Assembly (NCBI RefSeq): GCF_007830455.1 | Contig: NZ_VLLB01000006.1 | Span: forward strand, 1 to 64,000 | Origin: Pseudoduganella lurida | GTDB taxonomy: Bacteria; Pseudomonadota; Gammaproteobacteria; Burkholderiales; Burkholderiaceae_D | Length of the DNA stretch: 64,000 nt | Direction: 5' to 3' | Shown: positions 16,805 to 26,244 of the stretch, one piece after another | Layout of the letters: every line of letters begins with the position of its first letter | Position numbering within the stretch: the first letter of the stretch is position 1 | Translations under genes and position numbers: made by a program | Notes under the pieces: generated by a model | Databases searched by the model: none | What the model saw: the letters and a program-made list of their open reading frames with translations, nothing else | Told to the model about the DNA's origin: nothing

Positions 16805-17947
16805 TCAGCGTGCGAGGGGCAGCGTGTGCAGCAAAAGGCTGCCGTTGCTTTTGCGGGTGACGACGACCAGCCTGTCCTCCAGCGCCAGCACATTGACGGG
16901 TTCGCCACTGATGCCGGCGACCGCGGCCTCGGCGCCGCTCGGGCGCGCGATGGCCACCAGCCGCGCCGGGTCCTGCGAGCGGCCGCAGGGCGAGCGTATG
17001 GCGTACACGGTTCCAGCAGTGGCGCTGATGCTGCCGGTCTGGCAGAACGTGCTGGCCAGCGTGCGGCTGTCCTTCAACTTGCCGTCCGGCCCCACCACCG
17101 TCAGGGTCGTGCTTTTCCCCACCACGGCGAGCGATACCACATCGGCTGCCGCCGTCACCGTCGTGGCAATGTCCTCGGCCTTCGCTTGCACCGGGCGCAG
17201 ACTGAACTGGTATTTGCCAGCCACGATTTTCGACACGGCGTAATCGTCCGCCAGAGCATCGGCAGCATCGGACGCCGGCAGGAAATTGCCCGCCACATGC
17301 AGCGCACCGTCGGCCAGCCGGGCCGAGGCGCCGCTGGCAAAGGCGCCTTTTTCCACCCGGCTCGTTCGGGCTTCCTTCAATAACGGGTCCACCCTGGCGA
17401 AGAAGATCGCATTGGCCTGGCGGCCGGCTTTCACGTCGTTCGTCATGCCGCTCACCGTGACGCCACCCGCATCCGCACCAAGGGCATACACGAAGGCATT
17501 TCCGGAACCGGTTGCAAGCGGCTTGACAGCGGCGACCCTGCCCTGGTCGTCGAACCGGTACAGGTACACCTGCGCACGGTTCAGCGAACGCTCCGAATGC
17601 GAGTCGACATTGGCCGCCACGTACAGCGACCTGCCATCCGAGCCGCAGGCGATGAAGCGGCTGGCAGCCTGGCCGTCCGGTGCCGCCACTGCCTGCTGCC
17701 ACAGCACCTTGCCCTCGGCGAGGCTGTACAGCGTGACCGTGCCGCGCGACTGCAGATCACCATCCGGATCCATCGCCTGGCCGACGATGCACAAGCGGCC
17801 GCCCGCTACCGGCGCGATCTGCCGGACGTAGGTCGACAGGTGCGGCTGGCTCAGGACGACCGGCGCAGTGGTTGCAGCAGTTGCCGGTACCAGGGCGGCG
17901 ACGCCCAGCCAGGCCAGCGCCAGCGTTTCAAGCGAAGCAAATTTCAT
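16805..17947 (-). CDS. Secreted propeller-like protein
   Basis: Not assigned to a named family. The 380 residues begin with a signal peptide (LALAWLGVAALVPATA). The rest has repeating blade-like units such as GGRLCIVGQAMDPDGD, DGRSLYVAANVDS and GPDGKLKDSRTL, each ending in a strand, which suggests a beta propeller of about six or seven blades. It probably acts in the periplasm. An AT-rich stretch just upstream (17950-18010) is the likely promoter region. Confidence 0.65.
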   Translation of the reverse strand: MKFASLETLALAWLGVAALVPATAATTAPVVLSQPHLSTYVRQIAPVAGGRLCIVGQAMDPDGDLQSRGTVTLYSLAEGKVLWQQAVAAPDGQAASRFIACGSDGRSLYVAANVDSHSERSLNRAQVYLYRFDDQGRVAAVKPLATGSGNAFVYALGADAGGVTVSGMTNDVKAGRQANAIFFARVDPLLKEARTSRVEKGAFASGASARLADGALHVAGNFLPASDAADALADDYAVSKIVAGKYQFSLRPVQAKAEDIATTVTAAADVVSLAVVGKSTTLTVVGPDGKLKDSRTLASTFCQTGSISATAGTVYAIRSPCGRSQDPARLVAIARPSGAEAAVAGISGEPVNVLALEDRLVVVTRKSNGSLLLHTLPLAR

Positions 17948-18455
17948 CGAGCGTCGTCATTTAAAATTCTTAAAAGTTTATTTTATATTAATAATCAATT
18001 TAGAATATCGCCCTTCACGTCCTTCTCCGCCAACCCGAACCAGCCTCCGTTCGAACCACTCCTGGCCGGAAACGTCATCAAGCAGGACGAGTACGACCGC
18101 GCTGTCGATGCCAGCCGAACCGGCGCTCGACTCCACGGTCATGACACTGATCTGGAGGATGGTGGCAAAAGCGATCGGCCAGGAGTGCTGCTCTGCGCTG
18201 TTCGCCGGACTGGAAGCGTTGCAGGAGACCGGCATCCAACAAGGCAGCACCCGCGCATGGCCATCCCTGCCGAAGCGGACGACGTGCAGGCTGGCGGCCG
18301 GCCAGGCGGCGGCACGCGCTGCCGACGGGGGTGGCTGGAAGAGGATTGCCGGGCTGCTGCTGGCCGGCGCCGGCGCGTTCCGTTTTTCCTGCCGCCGGCC
18401 ACGTGTCCGGCTGCGCGGACCCGGCCGTGCTCAGGAATCCGGCATGTGCACGGGA
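17948..18455. other. Gene-free stretch, AT-rich then GC-rich
   Basis: The first 60 bases are AT-rich and probably carry the promoter of the propeller-like gene. The remaining 450 bases hold only short frames with no family signal. Confidence 0.5.
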
Positions 18456-20129
18456 CTACTTTACCGGCGTGCCGTCCGGCTCCAGCCACGCGCCCGTGAG
18501 GATCGGCGTGTTGTGCGTGGTATCGAACAGCACGCCATGCAGCCGTTTCGAATAGGCGATCAGGTGGTGGCTTTCGTGCAGCGGCACCACCGGCACCAGT
18601 TCGGTCAGCAGCTTCTGCGCCTGGCGGTACAGGCTGTCACGCTCCCCTGCATCCTGCGACTGGCGGGCGCGCAGCAGCAGGTCGTCCAGCTGCGGATCGG
18701 CGAGGCGGCCGGTATCCTGGCCAAAGGTGTTCTGCCGCGCGACCTGGCTGCCGTGATACAGCAGGAACAGCACATCCGGGGTCGCCGCCGACCACCAGCC
18801 GCCCGTCAGCGCATCGTACTGGCCGGCACGCACCGTTTCCGACAGGGCGTCGCCCTTCACCGGCTTCAGGCGCAGCTCGATGCCCGCCTTCTTCAGGTCC
18901 GACTGGATCGCCAGCACCGATGCCGGCGGCGTGCGCTCGTCGCCCGTCGTCAGCAGCTCGGCACTCAGGCGCCGGCCGTCCTTGCTGCGGATGCCGTCGG
19001 CGCCGCGCTGCGACCAGCCGGCGGCATCGAGCAGGCGCGCCGCGCCGGCCGGGTCGTAGGCCAGCACGTCCTTGTAGGTAGCCACGTAACCGGGCGTATT
19101 CGTGCCCAGGAAATCCGCTTTCGGGATGAACTCGCCGGAACTCATGTCGCGCGTGACCGTGGCGCGGTCGATGGTCAGCGCGGCGGCGCGGCGGATGCGC
19201 ACATCGTCGAACGGGAAGCGCGCCGTGTTGAACGCCAGGCTGCGCATCGGGCTGCCGGGACGCACCCGGTTCGAAAACACCAGTTCGGGATCGGCGCGCA
19301 GCTTGCGGCCATCCGTCAGTGCCGCTTCGAAGGTGAGCTGGTGCTGCCCGGCCTGCAGGGCGGCCGTGCGCGCCGCATCGTCGTGTACCGCCTCGATGAC
19401 GATGCCCTCCAGGTAGGCCGGCCCCTTGTGGCGCAGGTAGTCCGGCGCCCACGCATAATCGGCGCGCCGCTTCAAGACGGCCCGCTTGCCGGGCAGGTAG
19501 TCGGCCAGCACGAAGGGGCCGGTACCGACCGGACGCACCGCTATGCTGTCCGGGTCGGCGAGGATCTGCCGTGGCGAGATGAAGCCCAGCCAGGTCTGCG
19601 CCAGGAACGACAGGAAGGCCGGATACGGCGCGTCCAGCCTCGCCTCGAAGGTATAGCGATCGACCGCCACGCCCTCGCGATACGGCGACAGGTAGGCATT
19701 CGAGATGCGCGACTGCGTGCCAAGCTGCTTGATGCGTTCGAAGTTGACGCGCACCGCCTCGGCATCGAAGCGCGTGCCGTCGCTGAAGGTCACGTCGCGC
19801 CGCAGGTGGAAGGTGTAGACCCGCCCATCCGGCGAGACCTGCCACGATGTGGCCAGCCAGGGCGTGGCCACGCCGGCGTGATCGAGGTAGACCAGGTTGT
19901 CGAACACCAGACGGCTTTGCCACAGCAGGTTTCCGGCATGCAGCCGGTGGATGTCGAACGATCCCGCTTCGTAGGAGGCGCTGGTGTGCAGCACGCCGCC
20001 GCTGCGGCCGGCCGACTGTTCGATGTAGTCGCTGGCCGGATAGTGCAGCGACGCTGGCGCGGCCTGCGCAATGGCGGCGGCCATGCCGAACGTGAAGAGC
20101 AGGCTGGCGAGAAGACGGACAGGGGGCAT
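18456..20129 (-). CDS. Family 5 solute-binding protein of an ABC transporter
   Basis: A periplasmic DppA/OppA-type binding protein of 557 residues. A signal peptide (MPPVRLLASLLFTFGMAAAI) sets the start at 20129; the frame stays open to 20285. Family-typical segments include ATPWLATSWQVSPDGRVYTF, LRRDVTFSDGTRFDAEAV and the C-terminal PLHESHHLIAYSKRL. Ligands are usually peptides, but nickel, haem or opines occur. No permease or ATPase genes are nearby, so it either shares a transporter encoded elsewhere or acts as an orphan receptor. Confidence 0.88.
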   Translation of the reverse strand: MPPVRLLASLLFTFGMAAAIAQAAPASLHYPASDYIEQSAGRSGGVLHTSASYEAGSFDIHRLHAGNLLWQSRLVFDNLVYLDHAGVATPWLATSWQVSPDGRVYTFHLRRDVTFSDGTRFDAEAVRVNFERIKQLGTQSRISNAYLSPYREGVAVDRYTFEARLDAPYPAFLSFLAQTWLGFISPRQILADPDSIAVRPVGTGPFVLADYLPGKRAVLKRRADYAWAPDYLRHKGPAYLEGIVIEAVHDDAARTAALQAGQHQLTFEAALTDGRKLRADPELVFSNRVRPGSPMRSLAFNTARFPFDDVRIRRAAALTIDRATVTRDMSSGEFIPKADFLGTNTPGYVATYKDVLAYDPAGAARLLDAAGWSQRGADGIRSKDGRRLSAELLTTGDERTPPASVLAIQSDLKKAGIELRLKPVKGDALSETVRAGQYDALTGGWWSAATPDVLFLLYHGSQVARQNTFGQDTGRLADPQLDDLLLRARQSQDAGERDSLYRQAQKLLTELVPVVPLHESHHLIAYSKRLHGVLFDTTHNTPILTGAWLEPDGTPVK

Positions 20130-20360
20130 GGATTGTGGGCGGCCGGTCGGGACAGCGGCGCGACGTTGTGATCGGGAGGGCAAGACTACCGCCCCCTCCC
20201 CGTCCGGCCAACCAAGAATTTTTGCTATCGATATTCCGGCCGATGGCTGTCCCGCTGCACCCGGACCAGCCGGAAGTGGCATCATGGCGCATGTCCCTGC
20301 TCATTGCTCGTATCGTGCCAGTCCTTCGCAGTCGCTCCCGGCCCCGGAGCGGTAACATGG

Positions 20361-20392
20361 AAGCATCAAAGCATGAAAGCATGAAAGCATGA
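20361..20392. repeat. Octanucleotide repeat over a start codon
   Basis: AAGCATCA followed by three copies of AAGCATGA, then the degenerate AAGCGGTG. The last ATG (20389) is the start of the YdcF-like gene; the others are out of frame. Confidence 0.85.
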
Positions 20393-20955
20393 AAGCGGTG
20401 AAAGCGTTCCTCTACCCCGTCATCCTGCTCCTCCTGGCCTGCGCCGCCGCCATCGCCGCCGACGGCCTGCGCGACGACGCCCGGGCAAGCGACGTTGGCG
20501 TGGTGCTGGGATCGAAGGTGATGCCGGACGGGACACCGTCCGGGCGCCTGCAGGCACGCCTCGACAGGGCCGCCGAACTGTACCGGCAGGGCCTGGTCAG
20601 GCACATCATCGTCAGTGGCGGCACGGGCAAGGAAGGCTTCAGCGAAGCCCGTGTCATGGCCGACTACCTGGCCGGCCGGCAGGCGATTCCCCGCGCCGCC
20701 ATCCTGCTCGACGAAGCAGGCAACACGACGGAGGCAACGGCGCGCAACAGCGCGGCCCTCATGAAGGCGCATGGCTACACGAGCGCCATCGTCGTCACAC
20801 AATTTTTCCACATCACGCGCAGCCGCTACGCCCTGCAGCGCGCCGGCGCCGCCACCGTCCATGGGGCGCACGCCCGGTATGCCGAGGCGCGCGACGCGTA
20901 CTCGCTGGCGCGGGAACTGGTGGCGCTGCCGGCCTACTGGCTCGAGGCCCGCTGA
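20389..20955 (+). CDS. YdcF/ElyC-like DUF218 protein
   Basis: A 188-residue protein with one N-terminal hydrophobic segment (VKAFLYPVILLLLACAAAIAA), either an anchor or a signal peptide. The DUF218 core shows VVLGSKVMPDG, RLDRAAELY, HIIVSGGTG, EARVMADYL and TTEATARNSAALM, then VTQFFHITRSRYALQRAG. Relatives (SanA, ElyC, YdcF) affect envelope integrity or bind S-adenosylmethionine; the exact role is unknown. The start sits in an octanucleotide repeat with a poor ribosome binding site. Confidence 0.8.
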   Translation: MKAVKAFLYPVILLLLACAAAIAADGLRDDARASDVGVVLGSKVMPDGTPSGRLQARLDRAAELYRQGLVRHIIVSGGTGKEGFSEARVMADYLAGRQAIPRAAILLDEAGNTTEATARNSAALMKAHGYTSAIVVTQFFHITRSRYALQRAGAATVHGAHARYAEARDAYSLARELVALPAYWLEAR

Positions 20956-20976
20956 GCCGGAGCAGCTGCCTGCCGG

Positions 20977-21450
20977 CTACTTCCGGAACATCACGGCCTC
21001 GCCACGCCCGGCGTGGCCGCATTTCTTCGGCAGCTTCTTCTTCATGGCAGCGTCGTCGAACGAGACCCATGCCGGCCGTCCCTTGCCGGGTACCGGCATG
21101 CTGAACACCACGCTCCCGTCCGCGTCGTAGAACACCGCGATCGGCGCCGTCTCCCTGCCGTCGTCGCCCTGGGGATTGAAGACTTCCAGCTCGACCTTGT
21201 CGCCCAGGTCCTCGAAGCCGGCCACGGCACGGCCGTCGCGCTGGTAGGTGCAGTCCGGCCCGCTCTGGCGGTAGTGGTAGTCGAAGGACGGCACGCCGCG
21301 CCGGTCGGTGCGCCAGTTCTGCACCGACAGCGAGCGCGTCACCGCGCCTTCCCGGAGAGTCAGGTCGAGCGGCGGCGGAGCGGCCTGCACGCCGGCGGCA
21401 CCGGCAATACACAGCACAAGGGCAGTCCCCCAACGATCGCATCCCGTCAT
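20977..21450 (-). CDS. Small secreted protein, unknown
   Basis: Not recognised. The 157-residue protein starts at ATG 21450 behind a strong AGGAGG-type ribosome binding site and carries a signal peptide (GTALVLCIAGAAGVQAA). The mature part has two cysteines (PDCTYQ and KKCGH) that could pair, and segments such as IAVFYDADGSVVFSMPVPG suggest a compact beta domain. The frame stays open to 21645, but the ribosome binding site decides the start. It is convergent with the YdcF-like gene. Confidence 0.65.
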   Translation of the reverse strand: MTGCDRWGTALVLCIAGAAGVQAAPPPLDLTLREGAVTRSLSVQNWRTDRRGVPSFDYHYRQSGPDCTYQRDGRAVAGFEDLGDKVELEVFNPQGDDGRETAPIAVFYDADGSVVFSMPVPGKGRPAWVSFDDAAMKKKLPKKCGHAGRGEAVMFRK

Positions 21451-21638
21451 ACTTACTATCCTCCTGTCGTGTCCACCCGTGTCGCCGCTCGGCAGCGGGA
21501 CTTCCGGCAGTGGTGGCGCCAGATTGTACCGGCATGCCGGGCGCGGCCTTGCCCGCATGGCGCGACGGAGCAACGCCTTGGCGGCCGCACGCTTGATCCG
21601 TACCGCCCGCCATCGGTCATTCGCGCTACCATGCCGCG

Positions 21639-23429
21639 ATGACAACGCCCGACCTCCACCCCACGCCCCAGTTCACCCGCCCGCGCTGGGCCAGCCTCGA
21701 TGGCGCCTGGGAGTTCGCGTTCGACGACGCGGACCTCGGCCGCGGCGCGGGCTGGCACGATGGCCGCGCGCTGCCGCTGTCGATCGAGGTGCCCTTCCCC
21801 TACCAGAGCGAACGCTCCGGCATCGGCACGCAGGACATCCACGAAATCGTCTGGTACGCGCGGGGCTTCGAGGTGCCGGAGGACTGGCGCGACGACGACC
21901 TGCTGCTGCACTTCGGCGCCGTCGACTACAGCACCGAAGTGTGGATCAACGGCCGGCTGGCGGGACGCAACCGTGGCGGCCACGTGCCCTTCTCGTTCGA
22001 CGTGGCACCGTTCCTGCAGCCCGGCAGCAACCGCATCACGCTGCGCGTCGAGGACCGCCAGGACCCGTGCCAGCCGCGCGGCAAGCAGTCGGCCTCCGGC
22101 AAGCCGGTGCGCATCTACTACTGGTGCACCACCGGCATCTGGCAGGGCGTCTGGCTCGAACCGGTGCCGGCCCTGCGCATCGATACGCTGCGCATCGTGA
22201 CGGCCGAACCGGATGGCCGCCTGTCGGTACAGGTGCAGCTGCATGCGCCGAGCGCCGGCTGGACCGTGGAACTCGATGTGCTCGATGAATCGGGAAACCG
22301 CGTCGCGTTTGCCCAGGCGGAGACGCCGATGGCGACCGTCACGCTGGAAGCGCGCATCGATGCGGCGCGGCCGTGGTCGGACCGCGATCCCTACCTGTAC
22401 GGCCTGCGGGTGCGGCTGGTGCGCGACGGTGCGGTGCTGGACGAAGTGGCGTCCTATTGCGGCCTGCGCCGCTTCGAGGCGCGCGACGGCCGGTTCTGGC
22501 TGAACGGCGAACAGACCTTCCTGCTGATGGCGCTCGACCAGGGCTACTGGCCGGACACCAACCTGGCCGCGCCGTCGCCGGCGGCGCTGCGCGAGGACGT
22601 GGAATGGCTGCGCCGCCTCGGCTTCAATGCCGCGCGCAAGCACCAGAAGATCGAGGATCCGCGCTGGCTGTACTGGTGCGACCGCCTGGGCGTGCTGGTG
22701 TGGGAAGAGATGCCGAATGCGCGCAGCTGGTCGCTCGATGCCGAGGAAGCGCTGCTGGCCGAATGGGAGCGCGCCGTGGAGCGGGACCTGAACCATCCCT
22801 GCATCGTGGGCTGGGTGCCGCTGGTGGAAAGCTTCGGCTTCGGCGCGCTGCACCGCCATCCGGGCCAGCACGCGTTCATCGAAAAACTCGTGCAGCGCAC
22901 GCGCCGCATCGATCCGACCCGCCCCGTCATCGACAACGACGGCTGGGAACACACGGACCTGACCGACGTCTGCTCGATCCACGACTACACGCAGCCCGGC
23001 GAAAAGCTGGCCGCCCGCTATGCCGAGGCGAATGCCACCGGCGTGCCGCCGCTGCAGGGCTGGTACAAGGACAAGCCGCTGTTCCTGCCCGGCGGCCGGT
23101 ACCGCGGGCAGCCCGTGGTGCTGTCCGAAGTGGGCGGGTTCCTGAGCGTGCCGGAGGAAGCCGGCGCGCCGCGCGACCGGCTGTTCGACTACTACGGCAG
23201 CGTCGGCTCCGCCGAGGAGCTGCTGGCCAAATACCGCGATCTGATGGAGCACCTGGGCACGCTCACCTTCCTGGCCGGCTTCTGCTATACGCAGTTCACC
23301 GACGTGGAACATGAAAAGAACGGCCTGCTCACCTTCGACCGGCAGCCGAAGATCGACCCGGCAGCGGTCGCGGCCCTGCACCGCGCCCTGCTGGACCGGT
23401 TCGGAGGCTGCGCTTGCGATGATTCGTGA
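21639..23429 (+). CDS. Glycoside hydrolase family 2
   Basis: A 596-residue cytosolic GH2 enzyme without a signal peptide. The sugar-binding domain (about 15-180, WASLDGAWEFAFDDADLG, VWINGRLAGRNRGGHVPF) is followed by an immunoglobulin-like domain and a TIM barrel from about 280. The nucleophile is E497 in VLSEVGG. The acid/base glutamate is E397 in GWVPLVES, where the Asn that normally precedes it is Val. Beta-galactosidase, glucuronidase or mannosidase activity cannot be chosen from sequence. It stands alone, with no transporter beside it. Confidence 0.85.
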   Translation: MTTPDLHPTPQFTRPRWASLDGAWEFAFDDADLGRGAGWHDGRALPLSIEVPFPYQSERSGIGTQDIHEIVWYARGFEVPEDWRDDDLLLHFGAVDYSTEVWINGRLAGRNRGGHVPFSFDVAPFLQPGSNRITLRVEDRQDPCQPRGKQSASGKPVRIYYWCTTGIWQGVWLEPVPALRIDTLRIVTAEPDGRLSVQVQLHAPSAGWTVELDVLDESGNRVAFAQAETPMATVTLEARIDAARPWSDRDPYLYGLRVRLVRDGAVLDEVASYCGLRRFEARDGRFWLNGEQTFLLMALDQGYWPDTNLAAPSPAALREDVEWLRRLGFNAARKHQKIEDPRWLYWCDRLGVLVWEEMPNARSWSLDAEEALLAEWERAVERDLNHPCIVGWVPLVESFGFGALHRHPGQHAFIEKLVQRTRRIDPTRPVIDNDGWEHTDLTDVCSIHDYTQPGEKLAARYAEANATGVPPLQGWYKDKPLFLPGGRYRGQPVVLSEVGGFLSVPEEAGAPRDRLFDYYGSVGSAEELLAKYRDLMEHLGTLTFLAGFCYTQFTDVEHEKNGLLTFDRQPKIDPAAVAALHRALLDRFGGCACDDS

Positions 23430-23535
23430 ACAATAAGATAACGTGTGGCTTGGAAATTGTTCCACCCCGTATCATGTGTTCGGTAGCGAACTGTTACACT
23501 AACCGGTTCAGATCGACATTTTTCTCGGAGAACGC

Positions 23536-24402
23536 ATGAGCATGGCATCGACCGGCCACCTGGCCACCGTCATTAGCGCAAATCAGGAATCCCTGCTGGC
23601 AGGCTGGCTCGATGGCATGCTGTCGCGGCTGGTGCGTCGCGACAAGGCGGCCGAAGGCGAAATCCGCCAGCAGGCGGCCCGCTTCATCCCGCTCGTCGTC
23701 AAGGCAGTACAGCAGGGCCAGACCTACGACTTCGCCGCCCCGGCGTGGGCCGAAGTGCGCCAGGCGCTGGCGGAGATTTCCGCATCGCGCGTGCGCCAGG
23801 GCTTCTCGCCCACCGAAACGGCCACCTTCATCTTCTCGCTGAAGGAGCCTGTTTTCGCGCTGCTGCGCCAGCAGCTGTCGGGCGATCCGGCCACGCTGGC
23901 CGCGGAAGTGTCGGACACCGGCGCGCTGTTCGACCGCATGGGCCTGTTCACGGTCGAGGAATACCAGAAGGGCCGCGAAAGCGTGATCATGCGCCAGCAG
24001 CAGGAACTGCTGGAGCTGTCCACGCCCGTCGTGCAGCTGTGGAAGGATGTGCTGGCACTGCCGCTGATCGGCACGCTCGACAGCGCGCGCACCCAGGTGG
24101 TGATGGAAAACCTGCTGCAGAAGATCATCGAAACGGGCGCCTCCATCGCGATCATCGACATCACGGGCGTGCCTACCGTCGATACGCTGGTGGCGCAGCA
24201 CCTGCTCAAGACCGTGGCCGCGGCGCGCCTGATGGGTGCCGACTGCATCATCAGCGGCATCCGTCCGCAGATCGCGCAGACCATCGTGCACCTGGGCGTG
24301 AACCTGGAAGACGTGATCACCAAGGCCACGCTGGCGGACGCCTTCCTGGTCGCGCTCAAGCGCGTCGGTGCGTCCGTCGTGCGCGTCGACGCGGCGAACT
24401 GA
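23536..24402 (+). CDS. rsbR: Stressosome co-antagonist RsbR
   Basis: Scaffold and sensor subunit of a stressosome. Residues 1-155 form a helical RsbR-type N-terminal sensor domain without visible haem or flavin ligands. The STAS domain (about 165-280) holds the two phosphorylation regions of RsbR proteins: DITGVPTVDT (208-217) and GIRPQIAQT ending at T249. In Bacillus such threonines are RsbT targets. It heads a six-gene operon with GGAG before the start. No sigma-B gene lies nearby. Confidence 0.88.
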   Translation: MSMASTGHLATVISANQESLLAGWLDGMLSRLVRRDKAAEGEIRQQAARFIPLVVKAVQQGQTYDFAAPAWAEVRQALAEISASRVRQGFSPTETATFIFSLKEPVFALLRQQLSGDPATLAAEVSDTGALFDRMGLFTVEEYQKGRESVIMRQQQELLELSTPVVQLWKDVLALPLIGTLDSARTQVVMENLLQKIIETGASIAIIDITGVPTVDTLVAQHLLKTVAAARLMGADCIISGIRPQIAQTIVHLGVNLEDVITKATLADAFLVALKRVGASVVRVDAAN

Positions 24403-24410
24403 GGGCACAC

Positions 24411-24767
24411 ATGGAACGCATTCCCATTCTGAAGATGGGCGACCTGCTGCTGGTGACGATCCAGGTGGACATGCATGACCGCCTGGCGATGACCCTGCAG
24501 GACGACCTGACCGCCCGCATCGTGAAGGACCGCGCCCGCGGCGTGCTGATCGACATCTCGGCGCTCGACATCGTCGACTCCTTCATCGGCCGCATGATCA
24601 GCAACACGGCAGCCATGGCGCGCATTCTCGATGCGCGCACCGTCCTGGTGGGCATGCAGCCCGCCGTGGCGATCACGCTCGTCGAACTGGGCCTCACGCT
24701 GCATGGCGTGCAGACGGCGCTGAACGTCGAAAAAGGCGTCACGCTGCTGCGGCAGCAGGCCCTGTAA
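24411..24767 (+). CDS. rsbS: Stressosome antagonist RsbS
   Basis: A single STAS domain of 118 residues that packs with RsbR and holds RsbT. The motif IDISALDIVDSFIGRMI places the phospho-acceptor at S57. It begins eight bases after rsbR. Phosphorylation here would release RsbT, as in Bacillus and Vibrio (known of the family). Confidence 0.92.
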   Translation: MERIPILKMGDLLLVTIQVDMHDRLAMTLQDDLTARIVKDRARGVLIDISALDIVDSFIGRMISNTAAMARILDARTVLVGMQPAVAITLVELGLTLHGVQTALNVEKGVTLLRQQAL

Positions 24768-24784
24768 TCTTCGAGAGGCGCACC

Positions 24785-25201
24785 TTGAGCTATACAGACG
24801 TCGACGTGCAGGTGATGCCGATCCATACCGACGAGGATGTCGTGCGGCTGCGCCAGGCCGTCCGCGAGCAGATGATCGCCGCGGGGTTTTCGCTGATCGA
24901 GCAGACCAAGATGATCACGGCGGCCAGCGAACTGGCGCGCAACATCCTCCGCTACGGTGGCGGTGGCGACACACATATCCAGAAAATGCTGGAAGGCACG
25001 CGCAAAGGCATCGAGCTGACCTTCATCGACCAGGGCCCCGGCATACCCGATATCGACCGGGCACTCACCGACGGCTACACCACCGGCGGCGGCATGGGTC
25101 TCGGCCTGTCCGGCGCCAAGCGGCTGGCGGACGAATTCGACATCGAATCCTCACCAGGCAATGGCACCAAAGTCAGAATCAGTAAATGGAAACCATACTA
25201 G
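24785..25201 (+). CDS. rsbT: Switch serine/threonine kinase RsbT
   Basis: A 138-residue GHKL-fold kinase that phosphorylates RsbR and RsbS. The N box AASELARNILRYGGGG, G1 DQGPGIPD and G2 GGGMGLGLSGAKRLADEF are intact. The start is TTG at 24785 and the 3' end overlaps the next gene by 16 bases. In Gram-positive bacteria released RsbT activates RsbU; here no RsbU is encoded, so the kinase partner is probably one of the next three proteins. Confidence 0.92.
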   Translation: MSYTDVDVQVMPIHTDEDVVRLRQAVREQMIAAGFSLIEQTKMITAASELARNILRYGGGGDTHIQKMLEGTRKGIELTFIDQGPGIPDIDRALTDGYTTGGGMGLGLSGAKRLADEFDIESSPGNGTKVRISKWKPY

Positions 25202-26244
25202 CGGCGGAACATCGCCAGAGCTGCCACCCGCTGAGCGATGCCAGCCAGGTGGCAGCGGTCCGCCGCGCCGCGGTGGACCTGTGCAACAGCCTGGACTTCG
25301 ATGAAACGGCCGCCGGCGAAGTGGCGATCGTCGTCACCGAGGCCGCCACCAACCTGCTGAAACACGCCGGCCATGGCGAGATCCTGCTGCGCCCCCTGCA
25401 GCACAACGGCGCGCACGGCATCGAGATCCTGGCGGTGGACAAGGGCCCGGGCATCACCAACCTGGCCGCCAGCCTGGCCGATGGCATCTCCACGGCCGGC
25501 AGCTATGGCGTGGGCCTCGGTGCCATGCGCCGCCTGTCGTCCGAATTCGACATCTACAGCAGCCCGGGCCGCGGCACCGTCATCCTGATGACGCTGTGGC
25601 CGCGTGCCGTGAAGGCGCTGTCGCCGGCCGAGGCGGCACGCCGCGCGCCTGCACTGCGCTGCGGCGCCGTGTGCCTGCCGATGCATGGCGAGCATATTCC
25701 CGGCGACACCTGGTCGCTGGCCCTCGATGCCACCAGCGCCACCGTGGTGGTGGCCGATGGCCTGGGCCACGGCCCCCTGGCCGCCCAGGCCTCCGAACTG
25801 GCCGCCGCCACCGTCGCGCGCGATCCCGCCCTGCCCGCCGCCACGCTGCTGGAAGACATGCACGGGGCCATCCGTGCCACGCGTGGCGCCGCCGTGGCCG
25901 TGGCCCGCATCGACATGCTGGCCGGCGTGGTGCGCTTCGCCGGCGTCGGCAATATCGCCACGCACCTGATCAGCGGCCCGGAACGGCGCCAGCTGGTCTC
26001 GCACAACGGCATCGTGGGCAGCAATATCCGCAAGGTGCAGGAGTTCGATGCGCCGTGGGACGAATACACGCTGATGATCCTGTGCTCGGACGGCATCGGC
26101 ACGCGCTGGCACCTGGACGACTACCCCGGCCTGGCGTCCTGCCACCCGGCCATCATCGCGGCCGTGCTGTACCGCGATTTCAGCCGCGGCCGCGATGACG
26201 TGACGGTCGTCGTGCTGCGCGACCAGCAGGGCTGGCGGCCATGA
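25186..26244 (+). CDS. ATPase-PP2C fusion, RsbX-like phosphatase
   Basis: A 352-residue two-domain protein. Residues 1-140 form an RsbT/RsbW-like GHKL domain (VTEAATNLLKHAGHGE, DKGPGITN, SYGVGLGAMRRL). Residues 155-348 form a PP2C/SpoIIE-type phosphatase with metal-site aspartates D191 (VVADGLGHG), D302 (LCSDGIG) and the RDDVTVVV segment. By position it matches RsbX, which dephosphorylates RsbR/RsbS and resets the stressosome, but RsbX has no kinase-like domain. Translation is coupled at both ends. Confidence 0.85.
   Translation: METILAAEHRQSCHPLSDASQVAAVRRAAVDLCNSLDFDETAAGEVAIVVTEAATNLLKHAGHGEILLRPLQHNGAHGIEILAVDKGPGITNLAASLADGISTAGSYGVGLGAMRRLSSEFDIYSSPGRGTVILMTLWPRAVKALSPAEAARRAPALRCGAVCLPMHGEHIPGDTWSLALDATSATVVVADGLGHGPLAAQASELAAATVARDPALPAATLLEDMHGAIRATRGAAVAVARIDMLAGVVRFAGVGNIATHLISGPERRQLVSHNGIVGSNIRKVQEFDAPWDEYTLMILCSDGIGTRWHLDDYPGLASCHPAIIAAVLYRDFSRGRDDVTVVVLRDQQGWRP

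Noticed and set aside
17978..18250. 90-codon minus-strand frame
   Set aside because: Sits over a promoter-like stretch, has no start signals and no family features.
17868..20171. 767-codon plus-strand frame opposite the solute-binding protein
   Set aside because: Antisense shadow; the minus strand carries a signal peptide and clear family motifs.
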